Source of the DNA: Herbaspirillum autotrophicum
Lineage (GTDB): Bacteria > Pseudomonadota > Gammaproteobacteria > Burkholderiales > Burkholderiaceae_D
Length of the DNA stretch: 64,000 nucleotides
Direction: 5' to 3'
NCBI RefSeq assembly: GCF_001189915.1
Contig: NZ_LFLS01000005.1
Coordinates: 124,001 to 188,000 of the forward strand
Shown here: positions 43,206-52,942 of the stretch, in pieces
Layout of the letters: each line of letters begins with the position of its first letter
Position numbering within the stretch: position 1 is the stretch's first letter
Notes under the pieces: model-generated
What the model saw: only the letters and a program-made list of their open reading frames with translations
What the model was told of the DNA's origin: nothing
Database searches by the model: none
Translations under genes and position numbers: made by a program

Positions 43206-45440
43206 ATGGCATTACATCGTCCCGCAGTTTTCACTCCCCCCCCTCGTCACCGTCAGCATGTGATCGCCCGGCGCACAACCATGGCGTGCGCCGTCGCCGG
43301 CGTCACCGTGGCGCTGGCATGCAATGTGCAAGCCCAGGCTCCCGAAGCAACAGTGGCATCGCCAGGTTTGCCGCCGGTTCACGTCAACGCCGGTCACAAG
43401 AATGCAAACACCGAAGGCACTGCGTCCTACACCACCAACAGCATGAATACCGCAAGCAAGCTGGCGCTTCCGATCCGCGACACGCCTCAGAGCGTCAGCG
43501 TGATCACGCGCCAGCGCATGGACGATCAGGGCATGACCAATCTCAACGACGTCGTCAAATACACGCCCGGGCTGATCTTGCAAAAATACGGTAGTGAACG
43601 GCAACGTTTTTTCGCGCGCGGCTTCCAGATCGACAACATCATGTACGACGGCTTGCCGACCAGCATTTCCACCTACACGCAAGACGTGATTTCTTCCGCC
43701 GATACCGCCATGTATGACCGGGTGGAAATAGTGCGCGGAGCGACCGGCCTGATGCAAGGGGCCGGCAATCCTGCGGCGGCCATCAATCTGGTACGCAAGC
43801 GTCCGGCCATGACCCCGCAGTTGTCGCTGTCGGGCAGCCTCGGCAGTTGGGACAACTATCGTGCCGAAGTGGATGCCTCCAATCGCCTGAACGCATCCGG
43901 CAGCTTGCGCGGACGCGGTGTCGCGGCCTATCAGGACAAGGGCAGTTTTCAAGACAAGGTGTTCAAAAAGCAATCCGTGTTGTATGGCATGCTGGAAGCC
44001 GATCTGACCAGCAGCACCACCCTCAGCGTCGGTGCCTCGATACAAAATGACCGTAACCGCGCCGATTGGGGCGGCCTGCCGACAGCACGCAATGGCAACG
44101 ATCTGCACCTGCCACGCGCCACGTTTCTGAGCAACGACTGGGCGAAATGGAACAAGCAAAACACCTTCCTGTTCGGCGAACTCGAACAGCGCTTCGACAA
44201 TGGCTGGAAGCTGCGGCTGACTGCCAACCGGGTGCTGGCCAATCTGGACTTGCTCGGCACTTACCTGACGCCTGCCGGCAGCAGCGGATTCGCCCAGAAC
44301 CATGGCGGGTTCAGGTACACCGACGATCAAAACAGCCTGGATATATATGCCACCGGCCCATTCCAGCTGCTGGGCCGCCAACATGAACTGGTGGTCGGCG
44401 CCAGTGACCGGCGCGAAAAATTCAACGGTACCGGGGACTTCGGCAGCAACGGCACGCTGGTCAATGTTCACGACTGGAATTCCAGCCTCGTTCCACCTCC
44501 CGCGCTCAATTACGCCAACTGGCATTCCGCTTCGGATGCCAAACAGCAAGGTGCTTATGCCAGCGCCCGCTTCAACCTGAGCAACCCGCTCAAACTGATT
44601 CTGGGAACACGACTTGATCGCTACGATTTTTCCAGCCAGTCGGTGTCGCGTGGCATCAGCAATTCGTCGGGGTACAAGATTACGCAGCACCTGACCCGCT
44701 ACGCTGGCCTGATGTACGACCTCAACGATACATACGCGGTCTACGCCAGTTATACCGATATTTTCAAACCGCAAGGTCTGCGCGACCGCAATGACAAGAT
44801 ACTCAAACCAATTGTGGGCAGCAACAAGGAAATCGGCATCAAGGGGCAGTATTTCGATGGTACGCTCAACGCCAGTCTGGCGCTGTTTCAGATAAATCAG
44901 AATAATCGCGCCAAAAGAATGGATCTGACGGTATGCCCTAATCCCCTGAAGCCATGTTTTGAAGCCAGCGGCGAAGTTGAAAGCGTCGGCCTGGACATGG
45001 AAGTGTCCGGCGCGCTGACGGCGAACTGGCAAATGCAGGCCGGCTATACCTATGTCGATGCACGCTACCGGCAAGATGCCGTGGGTTCAAATATCGGGGC
45101 GCTGTTTGAACCGGCCACGCCGGCGCATCTGCTCAAACTCTCTGCCAGTTATCGCCTGCCGGCAAATCTGGAACGCTGGAGAATCGGCGGCTCGGTCAGC
45201 GCTCAAAGCGACACTTATAAAGTCAACGGCAGCGGCGCCAACAGCATTCACGTCAAACAAGGCGCTTACACCTTGTTCGATCTGATGCTGAGCTATCAGA
45301 TGACCGCCAATGCCGAGCTGCGTCTGAACATCAACAATCTTTTCGACAAGCGGTATTACCAAAACCTGGGCAGCAACAGCTTCGCCAATGTCTACGGCGA
45401 TCCGCGCAATATCCTGCTGACCGCGAAATGGAGCATGTAA
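43206..45440 (+). CDS. TonB-dependent siderophore receptor (FpvA/FoxA-like)
   Basis: The 744-residue protein starts with an export signal spanning about residues 20-42, then a plug with RDTPQSVSVITRQRMDDQGM and YDRVEIVRGATGLMQGAGNPA, the signature of TonB siderophore receptors, and a 22-strand barrel that ends in a TonB-receptor C-terminal motif (RLNINNLFDKRYYQ near the end). No N-terminal signalling domain for an ECF sigma factor is present. GAGAGG precedes the ATG at 43206. No siderophore biosynthesis genes are near, so it may take up a foreign hydroxamate-type siderophore. Confidence 0.92.
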   Translation: MALHRPAVFTPPPRHRQHVIARRTTMACAVAGVTVALACNVQAQAPEATVASPGLPPVHVNAGHKNANTEGTASYTTNSMNTASKLALPIRDTPQSVSVITRQRMDDQGMTNLNDVVKYTPGLILQKYGSERQRFFARGFQIDNIMYDGLPTSISTYTQDVISSADTAMYDRVEIVRGATGLMQGAGNPAAAINLVRKRPAMTPQLSLSGSLGSWDNYRAEVDASNRLNASGSLRGRGVAAYQDKGSFQDKVFKKQSVLYGMLEADLTSSTTLSVGASIQNDRNRADWGGLPTARNGNDLHLPRATFLSNDWAKWNKQNTFLFGELEQRFDNGWKLRLTANRVLANLDLLGTYLTPAGSSGFAQNHGGFRYTDDQNSLDIYATGPFQLLGRQHELVVGASDRREKFNGTGDFGSNGTLVNVHDWNSSLVPPPALNYANWHSASDAKQQGAYASARFNLSNPLKLILGTRLDRYDFSSQSVSRGISNSSGYKITQHLTRYAGLMYDLNDTYAVYASYTDIFKPQGLRDRNDKILKPIVGSNKEIGIKGQYFDGTLNASLALFQINQNNRAKRMDLTVCPNPLKPCFEASGEVESVGLDMEVSGALTANWQMQAGYTYVDARYRQDAVGSNIGALFEPATPAHLLKLSASYRLPANLERWRIGGSVSAQSDTYKVNGSGANSIHVKQGAYTLFDLMLSYQMTANAELRLNINNLFDKRYYQNLGSNSFANVYGDPRNILLTAKWSM

Positions 45441-45462
45441 GCCGGCGTAGCCGGGCAGGCGC

Positions 45463-46527
45463 TCAGACCTGCCACGCACCATCGCGATAAACCTGCGCCT
45501 CATCCAGCCAGACTGCGTCCGTTACCGCAAACACATCGATGTGGTAACGGGCCGTGGCGCGGCGGATGTTGGGCTTGCTGTAGACGCCGTGCTTGGCGCC
45601 GAGCGACAGATGGATGCCGCACATGCGTTCGTAAGTACCGATATCGCTGACCAGCCGCTCGCGCGAGAAGGCGCGGTTCATGCCGAACCCGAGTTCGCGC
45701 AGCCAGACCTCGCCTTCATCGGCACGGATATTGTTGAGCACCTGATCGAACTCGGCGGTGGAATCGATGACGTCGGTGACGCGGCCTTTGCTGATCACCA
45801 GCGTAATCGGTTGCGGCGGCCGGTTGACGTGAAATGCGGTATCGCCAAAGATGAAAATCCGTACCCGGCCATTGACCGCTTCCAGATCTTGCGCTTCAGT
45901 GAATACTTCACCGATGGGAAACTGGCCGCCGACATTATTCATGTCGCGGTAATCGCCGATATTCAGCTTGGCCGCTTCGAACGGTGAACCAAACACCAGC
46001 CGCTCGCCGCCGCTCTCGACCACGCCACCGCGCGCACTGTCGATGCGCGCTTTCAATGCATAACCGACAGCGCGGTAATACGCCGGATCGTAAGCCAGCG
46101 CATCGATGTAATACGCCGACTCCGGCCATGGCATGCGCGACAGATGCGGATGCTCGATTACCTTGAGGCCACGCTTGAACAATTCGACCCGGATACGGAA
46201 TGCTTCCAGCCGGAAATTGGTGGACTGGATCAGGATCACCAGATCATCTGCGGCCAGCGTCGCAAACGCTGCCATCACCTGCTCCGGGCCGGTGCTGTCG
46301 AAATCGATGAAGGTCGCCGCCGGCAAACAGCGCCGGTATGCCTGCGTCAGTATCCCGGCCAGATCACAGCGGCTGTCGTACACCACCAGTGCCGCGTGCT
46401 CCCCGGTATGTTCAATCGCGATCGTCAGGACATCCTGCAAATGACGTTGGGCGCTACCGACGGCGGTGACGGCAAAGTCAGCCGCCGAAGCAGCGACGGG
46501 GGTGTGAGGGGAAATGGCAGTGGTCAT
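45463..46527 (-). CDS. M29 aminopeptidase-fold metalloenzyme, NicX-like
   Basis: The 354-residue protein is related to thermophilic aminopeptidases (M29) and to the 2,5-dihydroxypyridine dioxygenase NicX. A ligand-like set is visible: GIHLSLGAKHG near 310 and RYHIDVF near 335, where H-x-D matches the NicX iron ligands His318/Asp320. An Asp/Glu-rich central part NIGDYRDMNNVGGQFPIGEVF is typical of the family. Activity could be a ring-cleaving dioxygenase or a peptidase. It is a lone gene beside a hydratase and aldolase, which favours an aromatic-catabolism role. Confidence 0.65.
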   Translation of the reverse strand: MTTAISPHTPVAASAADFAVTAVGSAQRHLQDVLTIAIEHTGEHAALVVYDSRCDLAGILTQAYRRCLPAATFIDFDSTGPEQVMAAFATLAADDLVILIQSTNFRLEAFRIRVELFKRGLKVIEHPHLSRMPWPESAYYIDALAYDPAYYRAVGYALKARIDSARGGVVESGGERLVFGSPFEAAKLNIGDYRDMNNVGGQFPIGEVFTEAQDLEAVNGRVRIFIFGDTAFHVNRPPQPITLVISKGRVTDVIDSTAEFDQVLNNIRADEGEVWLRELGFGMNRAFSRERLVSDIGTYERMCGIHLSLGAKHGVYSKPNIRRATARYHIDVFAVTDAVWLDEAQVYRDGAWQV

Positions 46528-46787
46528 GAAAATCGGTCCGGACAAACGGTGTGGCAGTGTCAGAATGCATTTCATCCATACCGTGCGGCGAGGGATGAAA
46601 TGCGTGCCAAAACGGGATTATACGGCCTTGCCACGCACCGCCGGCAGCATTGCCAAAATGCAACCGGTCGCCACCAGGAGGCACGCAAGACGGCAACGAA
46701 ACTGCTAAGCTATGGCACCAATTCTTCACGGGGATTGGCGTCGCTATCCGCCGTCGTCTACTTTTTCTTTCAAGCTGTCACTGTCCG

Positions 46788-48386
46788 ATGTCCAAACTGG
46801 TCGACTCTCCTACCCTCAGGCACTGGTTGCACGACGGCGCCGAAATCGCGCTGTTCGATGTCCGCGAAGCCGGGCAATTCGGTGCCGCGCATCTGTTCTA
46901 TGGCATTTCGCTACCCTACAGCCGGCTCGAACTCGATATCAGCAGACTGGCGCCGCGGCGCACGGTGCGTCTGGTGCTGTGCGACGACGATCAACGCATC
47001 GCCTTGCGTGCCGCCGAACGCCTGCTCGCGCTCGGCTACACCAACGTGCATGTCCTGGCCGGCGGCATCCGGCAATGGCAGGAGGGCGGACTGCCCGTGT
47101 TTGCCGGTACCAATGTGCCCGCCAAGGCCTTTGGCGAACTGGTGCAACAAACCTGTCACACGCCTGCGGTTGATGCGCCGACGCTGGCCGCCATGCTCCA
47201 GCGCGGCGACGACGTAATGGTGCTCGATGGCCGGCCGCTGAATGAATATCGCAAGCTCACGATTCCCGGCGCGGTCTGCTGTCCCAATGGTGAACTCGGT
47301 TATCGCGTGCACGAGATTGTCCGCAATCCCGCCACCACCATCGTCGTCAGTGGCGATGGCCGGAGCGGCGGCATCATTGGCGCCCAGACGCTGATCAACC
47401 TTGGTTTGCCGAATCCGGTGATGGCGCTGGAAAACGGCATCCGTGGCTGGTATCTGGCAGAGTTGGAACCGGAGCATGGCAGCAGCCGGCGTTATCCGGA
47501 ACAACTGTCGGAGGCCGCCAAAGGCGCGGCGCGCAAAGGCAGCCGCCAGATCGCAAAGGATTTCGGCATCCGCGAAGTCGATGCGCTGACGCTTTCGGGC
47601 TGGCAAGCGGCGAACCAGCAATCGGTATTTTTATGCGATGTGCGTACCCCGGCTGAATTTGCCGCCGACAGCCTGGCCGGTGCGCAATCGGCACCGGGCG
47701 GGCAATTGGTGCAAGCCACCGACCAGTATGTCGGCGTGCGTCACGCCCGGATCGTGCTGTTCGACAATGATGGCATCCGGGCGCCGCTGGTCGCCAGCTG
47801 GCTCCAACAATCGGGACATCAGGTCTGGGTCTTGCGCGGCGGCCTGCAATGCGGCTTGCCGCTGCGCAAAGCCGGCAAGGTCAAGGCGCTGACGACGGTG
47901 CTGCCGCTGACCAGCGTCGATGAACTGGCCGCAGGTCTGGCAGAGCGCCGCTTGCGCGTGCTGGATGTACGCAACAGCATGGCTTATCGCCGGGCCCATA
48001 TTCCCGATACGGTGTGGGGCATACGTCCGCATTTGCCCGATCTGGCCGCGTTTGCCGACGGCTGCGATGTGGTGCTGGCGGGCGATGACGATGGCGTCGT
48101 GGCGCTGGTGGCGCAAGAATGGCGCGCCGGCAATCCCGATGCTGCCGCCATCACATTGTCACAACTGATCGGCGGCTTCGATGCCTGGACCGCAGCGCAA
48201 TTGCCGACGGCCAGTACCCCGGCGCTGCCAGCAGATGCGGACTGCATCGATTTTCTGTACTTCGTGCATGACCGCCTTGACGGCGACAACGATGCCGCGC
48301 GCCAGTATCTGCAATGGGAAGCCGGCTTGCCGGCGCAACTCGATCCGCAAGAGCGGGCAGCATTTCATCTGCCGCCAATGGCTTGA
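46788..48386 (+). CDS. Four-domain rhodanese-like protein, mostly catalytically degenerate
   Basis: The 532-residue protein contains four tandem rhodanese folds at about 5-105, 120-225, 265-360 and 372-470. The active-site position holds Cys65 in domain 1 (VLCDDDQR), Ser188 in domain 2 (VVSGDGRSGG), Phe/Asp in domain 3 (VLFDNDG) and Ala431 in domain 4 (VLAGDDDG). Only domain 1 could carry a persulphide, so the others are structural or regulatory. The C-terminal 60 residues are an extra helical segment. The sulphur substrate is unknown. The long frame upstream of 46788 is not expected to be translated. Confidence 0.85.
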   Translation: MSKLVDSPTLRHWLHDGAEIALFDVREAGQFGAAHLFYGISLPYSRLELDISRLAPRRTVRLVLCDDDQRIALRAAERLLALGYTNVHVLAGGIRQWQEGGLPVFAGTNVPAKAFGELVQQTCHTPAVDAPTLAAMLQRGDDVMVLDGRPLNEYRKLTIPGAVCCPNGELGYRVHEIVRNPATTIVVSGDGRSGGIIGAQTLINLGLPNPVMALENGIRGWYLAELEPEHGSSRRYPEQLSEAAKGAARKGSRQIAKDFGIREVDALTLSGWQAANQQSVFLCDVRTPAEFAADSLAGAQSAPGGQLVQATDQYVGVRHARIVLFDNDGIRAPLVASWLQQSGHQVWVLRGGLQCGLPLRKAGKVKALTTVLPLTSVDELAAGLAERRLRVLDVRNSMAYRRAHIPDTVWGIRPHLPDLAAFADGCDVVLAGDDDGVVALVAQEWRAGNPDAAAITLSQLIGGFDAWTAAQLPTASTPALPADADCIDFLYFVHDRLDGDNDAARQYLQWEAGLPAQLDPQERAAFHLPPMA

Positions 48387-48417
48387 TCCGGTCGTTGCCG
48401 TGAGACCGGCAGCGGCA

Positions 48418-49236
48418 TCAAGCGGTGAAGCTGACTTCCAGCCCCGGCAACGCGATGCCTTGTACTTCGGTGCGCCATGTTTCGCCGGCCTGCAACGGAA
48501 ACGCGGCAGTCAGCGTGCCGGTGGTGATCAATTCATTGGCTTGCAGTGGCCGCCGCACGGCCTGCGCCTCAATCGCGGCGATCAGATGCGCCACGGCGGA
48601 CAAGGGACTGCCCAGTACATTGGCGCCGGTACCGCTTTCGCGTAATGCGCCGTTGCACGACAGCGCCACCGAAAAATTCGCCAATACCGCCAGCGGGTCC
48701 TGGCCCAAACCGGCCACCGGCAACGGTTTTCCGACCAGCAGCAGGCCATGCAAGGCCGAATCGGCAACCGCATCGGCGGCCGTGAATTTCCAGTCAGGAT
48801 AATGCGATTGCACGATTTCAAAGGTGTGCGCGACCCAATCGATGCACGCCAGAATTTGCAGCAAGTCGCCATTGACCGGCGGCGCCGTATGGAAATGCAC
48901 CGCCAGTTCCGGCTCGATCTTCGGCTGCGTCAGATGGCCGATGCGAATGCTGGCCGACGCCTCCTTGAGGTACACCACGGTGTGTTGGTACATGTAACCC
49001 CATACCGGCTGCTCCACGCCATAGCGCGCCAGCATGGCCGGGTTGGTAAAGCCGATCTTGCGCCCGGCGGCGACCGCCCCCTGCTGCACCCGCTCGCGAT
49101 GCAGCCAGTCGGCCATGGCATAGCCGGCGGTCAGATCGAAACCGGGCAGTTGCGCCGTGATCGGATCGATTTGCTGCGATTGCTGTTGCGCCTGTTGCAA
49201 TTGACGGGCGGCAGATTCCGGATTGATGGTTGTCAC
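48418..49236 (-). CDS. 2-keto-4-pentenoate hydratase-like (MhpD/FAH family) enzyme
   Basis: The 272-residue protein reads like the hydratase/decarboxylase branch of the fumarylacetoacetase fold: GRKIGFTNPAMLARYGVEQPVWG, KIEPELAVHF with metal-binding Glu residues, and GALRESGTGANVLGSPLSAVA. Such enzymes add water to 2-hydroxypenta-2,4-dienoate in meta-cleavage routes or decarboxylate related acids. GTG 49236 is the start, with GGAG upstream. It lies near the NicX-like and aldolase-like genes, so a shared ring-degradation pathway is possible. Confidence 0.85.
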   Translation of the reverse strand: MTTINPESAARQLQQAQQQSQQIDPITAQLPGFDLTAGYAMADWLHRERVQQGAVAAGRKIGFTNPAMLARYGVEQPVWGYMYQHTVVYLKEASASIRIGHLTQPKIEPELAVHFHTAPPVNGDLLQILACIDWVAHTFEIVQSHYPDWKFTAADAVADSALHGLLLVGKPLPVAGLGQDPLAVLANFSVALSCNGALRESGTGANVLGSPLSAVAHLIAAIEAQAVRRPLQANELITTGTLTAAFPLQAGETWRTEVQGIALPGLEVSFTA

Positions 49237-49595
49237 TGCGGGTCTCCATAAGGAATGCAGAAATTTCTGCTGATCAGTCTATTCTGCGAGCGCGACGATG
49301 CCTTTCGCAAGCGAGAATATTTCAAGCGAGATGGTTCGGGGATGCGATTTATTTCACCTGCGCCAGCTGCCACGGCACATGTAACGGTGGCACATTTTCA
49401 TGGCAAACCGATCACATTGCGAACGCCGGACATGGCACCGGTTCATCCCTGTATCGCCGTCACCGGCTCCGCGCGATGGGCACCGATACCCCCTCGATTC
49501 CCCCCTCCGCCGGCATAAGTCCTATTCGGCCGGGCTGTATAATGATTCGAAAGTGCAGACCTATAATCGGCTCTCCATCAAACGAGGAGACCCGC
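49237..49595. other. 359-base divergent intergenic region
   Basis: It separates the hydratase and the aldolase-like gene. A TATAAT at 49538-49543 may be the -10 of the aldolase gene; no matching -35 is clear. GAGGAGA before 49596 is its ribosome site. No other gene or RNA is visible. Confidence 0.4.
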
Positions 49596-50423
49596 ATGCT
49601 CACCGAATCCGTCACAGACACCGTCGAAAAAAAATCCGTCTATCAACCACGCCAAGAAGGGTTGATCTTTCCCAAAGAACCGGTCTTTACGTCCTTCGCC
49701 GCCGAACGGCAACATCGCAAAGAGCGTCTGGCAGCAGCTTGCCGCCTGTTCGCGATCCATGGTTTCAGCTTCGGCTTCGGCGGTCATCTGACGGTGCGCG
49801 ACCCGGAATTTCCGGAACTGTTCTGGACCAATCCGGTATGCGTACCGTTTTCCATGGTCAAGGTTTCGATGCTGGTGCAAGTCGACCACAGCGGCAAAGT
49901 TGTACAAGGCGATTACGCCATCAATCAGGCCGGTTATGTCTTGCACTCGGCGATCCATGAACTGAATCCGGATGTGGTGGCATCCTGCCATGCGCATACC
50001 GTGCATGGCGGTGCGTGGGCTTCGATGGGCCGTGCGCTCGATCCGATCACGCAGGATGCCTGCATGTTTTACGGCGACCATGCGGTACTCACCGAAGGCG
50101 CGGGCAAGGTGCCCGTGGCCGGCGAATCGGGCAATCCGGTAGCGCGGGCCTTTGCCAGCAACAAGGCGGTGATTCATCAAAACCACGGTTTGCTGACCGC
50201 CAGCCGCCATAGCATCGACGATGCCTGCTGGCACTTCATTGCACTCGATCACGTGTGCCGCATGCAATTGCTGACCGAAGCAGCGCCGATCCGGCCCAAA
50301 ACCATTGATCCCGAACACGCGGCATACTCGCGTCAACATCTCGGCAATGAATTCATCGGCTGGCTGCACTTCCAGACCCTGTTCATGGAAGTCTCGCACA
50401 AGCAACCCGATCTGTTCGACTGA
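49596..50423 (+). CDS. Class II aldolase/adducin-family protein
   Basis: The 275-residue protein has the class II aldolase pattern: FAIHGFSFGFGGHLTVRDPE, SCHAHTVHG with the zinc His pair, and HQNHGLLTASRH with the third ligand. Family members cleave sugar phosphates or act on hydroxyketo-acids. GAGGAGA lies five bases before the ATG. It is followed by an MFS carrier 95 bases downstream on the same strand, a probable import-catabolism pair. Confidence 0.88.
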   Translation: MLTESVTDTVEKKSVYQPRQEGLIFPKEPVFTSFAAERQHRKERLAAACRLFAIHGFSFGFGGHLTVRDPEFPELFWTNPVCVPFSMVKVSMLVQVDHSGKVVQGDYAINQAGYVLHSAIHELNPDVVASCHAHTVHGGAWASMGRALDPITQDACMFYGDHAVLTEGAGKVPVAGESGNPVARAFASNKAVIHQNHGLLTASRHSIDDACWHFIALDHVCRMQLLTEAAPIRPKTIDPEHAAYSRQHLGNEFIGWLHFQTLFMEVSHKQPDLFD

Positions 50424-50518
50424 GCGCACGGCAGGCAATCCCCGGCAACACCCACGATACTCCCGGCATCCATGACCGGGAGACGTACTCTAAAAATTAC
50501 AAGTAGTCAGGAGACAAC

Positions 50519-51820
50519 ATGACAACTGCATATACCAGCACGGCGGTCGCTGCCGACGACAGCGGCGACGTGTACAAAAAGGCGTATTGGCGACTCTTGC
50601 CGCTGATACTGATTTGCTATCTGGTCGCGTATCTCGACCGTGTCAATGTCGGCTTTGCCAAACTGCAAATGCTTGACGCCCTCAAATTCGACGATGCCAT
50701 TTACGGTTTCGGTTCCGGCATTTTCTTTATCGGTTATCTGATCTTCGAAGTCCCGAGCAACATGATCTTGCGCAAGGTCGGCGCGCGGGTCTGGATTGCC
50801 CGCATCATGATTACCTGGGGACTGATCTCGGCTTGCATGCTGCTGGTGAAAACGCCGATGCAGTTTTATGTCGCGCGTTTCCTGCTCGGGGTGGCGGAAG
50901 CCGGCTTCGCACCGGGCATCATGTACCTGCTGACACTGTGGTTTCCCGCCCAACGTCGCGGTCGCGCCATGGCAATCTATGTGATGGGGGCACCGCTGGC
51001 CTTCATTATCGGCGGCCCGGTTTCGGGCTGGATACTGAGCGCCTTTCATGGCGTGGCGCCGCTGGCGGCATGGCAATGGCTGTTTCTGGTGGAAGCGATT
51101 CCGGCCGTGATACTCGGCTTCGTGGTGTATTTCTATCTGGTCGATGATTTCCGCAATGCGCGCTGGCTCAACGCCACCGAAAAAGAACAGATCGCGGCTG
51201 ATCTGCGCGCCGACAACGCCACCAAGGTCGATCACGGCAGCGTGCGGGAATTTCTCGGCAACACCAAATTATGGGTATTCGTGCTGATCTATTTCTGTCT
51301 GATCATGGGCCTGTACGCGGTCGGCTTCTGGATGCCGTCGCTGATCAAACGCTCCGGCATTGCTGATCCGCTGTGGATCGGATTGTATTCGGCCATTCCC
51401 AATATCGTCGCGGCCGCTGCGCTTTACCTTTCCAGCAGGAGCGCCGACCTGACCGGCAAGCGTCGTCTGCATTTTGCGCTGTTCATGTGCATCGCCGCAG
51501 TGGGCCTGTGTGCCAGCATGCTGATTGACGGCGGTCCGCTGATCACCATCATCTGCCTGTCGCTGGCGGCATCCGGCGTGTATTCCTGCATCGGTTTGTT
51601 CTGGGCGCTGCCGACCAGCATGTTTGTCGGCACATCGGTAGCAGCGGCGCTGGCGTTCATCAACTCGTTCGGCAATATCGCTGGCTTCGTGTCGCCGTAT
51701 CTGGTCGGCTGGCTCAATGTGTCGCTCGGACGTACCGATGTCGGCATGTATATCATCGGCATATTCCTGGTCTGCGGCGCCCTGATCACGATGGCCTTGC
51801 CGAAGACACTGGACAAATAG
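50519..51820 (+). CDS. MFS transporter, ACS family
   Basis: The 433-residue protein is close to the carrier at 40420 (YLDRVNVGFAKLQM, FEVPSNMILRKVGARVWIARI, ARFLLGVAEAGFAPGIMY). Twelve helices are predicted. Substrate is probably an aromatic or sugar acid handled by the aldolase and hydratase-like neighbours. AGGAGAC precedes the ATG. A terminator follows. Confidence 0.9.
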   Translation: MTTAYTSTAVAADDSGDVYKKAYWRLLPLILICYLVAYLDRVNVGFAKLQMLDALKFDDAIYGFGSGIFFIGYLIFEVPSNMILRKVGARVWIARIMITWGLISACMLLVKTPMQFYVARFLLGVAEAGFAPGIMYLLTLWFPAQRRGRAMAIYVMGAPLAFIIGGPVSGWILSAFHGVAPLAAWQWLFLVEAIPAVILGFVVYFYLVDDFRNARWLNATEKEQIAADLRADNATKVDHGSVREFLGNTKLWVFVLIYFCLIMGLYAVGFWMPSLIKRSGIADPLWIGLYSAIPNIVAAAALYLSSRSADLTGKRRLHFALFMCIAAVGLCASMLIDGGPLITIICLSLAASGVYSCIGLFWALPTSMFVGTSVAAALAFINSFGNIAGFVSPYLVGWLNVSLGRTDVGMYIIGIFLVCGALITMALPKTLDK

Positions 51821-51848
51821 AACCGCAACCGCTGTCCCGCAGCACATC

Positions 51849-51884
51849 ACAGCCTGCCCCGCTCATGCCGGGCGGGCTGTTTTC
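51849..51884 (+). terminator. Intrinsic terminator after the MFS gene
   Basis: ACAGCCTGCCC pairs with GGGCGGGCTGT (one G-U pair), with a ten-base loop, then TTTC. It lies 30 bases after the MFS stop and just before the end of the convergent LysR gene, where the right arm can also serve the other strand weakly. Confidence 0.75.
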
Positions 51885-51887
51885 ATG

Positions 51888-52799
51888 TCAGGCGATCCAT
51901 GGCGGTTGTTTGAATTTGTCGATCAGGAAATTGATGAAGGCCCGCACGCGCGGATGAATATGCCGTTCCTTGGCATAGACGGCATAGATGGCGGTGTCGT
52001 CGGCGGCCTGGAAATCGCTCAGCAACGGCACCAGCAATCCCTTCCTGATCGCCGGTATTGCAAAGTGTTCCGCCATGCGCGTCAGGCCGACGCCGGCCAG
52101 ACACAATTCAACCGACGTCATGCCGGTACTGAATTGAAAATTGCCGTGGATGTTGACGCTGATGCGCTTGCCATCGACCATGAACGGCCAGTGATTGAGA
52201 TGGTCCATCGGCGCTTCCCACAACAGGCAGTTATGCGCCGTCAGATCCTGTGGCGTTTGCGGTGTACCGTGCCTGGCAATATACGACGGCGCCGCCACCA
52301 CGATACGCTGCAGGTGACACAGCTTTCTGCTCAACAGCATGGAATCCTGCAACTGTCCCATCCGAATGGCGACGTCGAAACCGTTGCCGATGATATCGAC
52401 CAGCGTATCCGAGATCGCCAGCCGGACCCGCATGCCGGGATAGGTCGCCAGGAATTCCGGCAGCAGCGGCACGATCTGATCCATGCCGAATGAACTGGCG
52501 GTGGTGATCCGGATATCGCCGCCGGGCGCGGCACCGGTAGCAGAGATTTGTCCTTCGGCTTCGTCCAGCTCGGCCAGAATGCGGTTGCAGGATGCCAGGA
52601 ATTGCGCGCCCTCTTCGGTCAGCCGCATCTGCCGCGTCGAACGTCGCGACAGCGCCACGCCCAGGCGTTTTTCCAGATTGCTGAGAGTCTTGCTCACGAA
52701 CGGCTGGCTGGCGCCAAGTGCATGCGCGGCGGTAGTAAAACCGCCATGTTCGGCCACGGCTTTGAATACCGTCATTTCCAGCAAACGCTCGTCTTTCAT
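51888..52799 (-). CDS. LysR-family regulator
   Basis: The 303-residue protein has the winged helix at 5-65 (GGFTTAAHALGASQPFVSKTLSNLEKRLG) and a CrgA-like effector domain (SSFGMDQIVPLLPEFLATYPGMRVRLAISD). It is convergent with the aldolase-MFS pair and likely controls nearby catabolic genes. No typical partner is divergent; the gene upstream on the same strand is the disrupted membrane gene. Confidence 0.9.
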   Translation of the reverse strand: MKDERLLEMTVFKAVAEHGGFTTAAHALGASQPFVSKTLSNLEKRLGVALSRRSTRQMRLTEEGAQFLASCNRILAELDEAEGQISATGAAPGGDIRITTASSFGMDQIVPLLPEFLATYPGMRVRLAISDTLVDIIGNGFDVAIRMGQLQDSMLLSRKLCHLQRIVVAAPSYIARHGTPQTPQDLTAHNCLLWEAPMDHLNHWPFMVDGKRISVNIHGNFQFSTGMTSVELCLAGVGLTRMAEHFAIPAIRKGLLVPLLSDFQAADDTAIYAVYAKERHIHPRVRAFINFLIDKFKQPPWIA

Positions 52800-52942
52800 G
52801 GTCCGGTCTCGTATCCGTGATTGGTGTCAACTCACTGCAAGTCTAACGCCGGATGGCACTCCGATTCAAAAAATAAATGCGCGGCACCAATGAAAACGGC
52901 TCCCTTGCAGAAGCCGTCGGGTGAACTGTCTGTGGCAACCGC

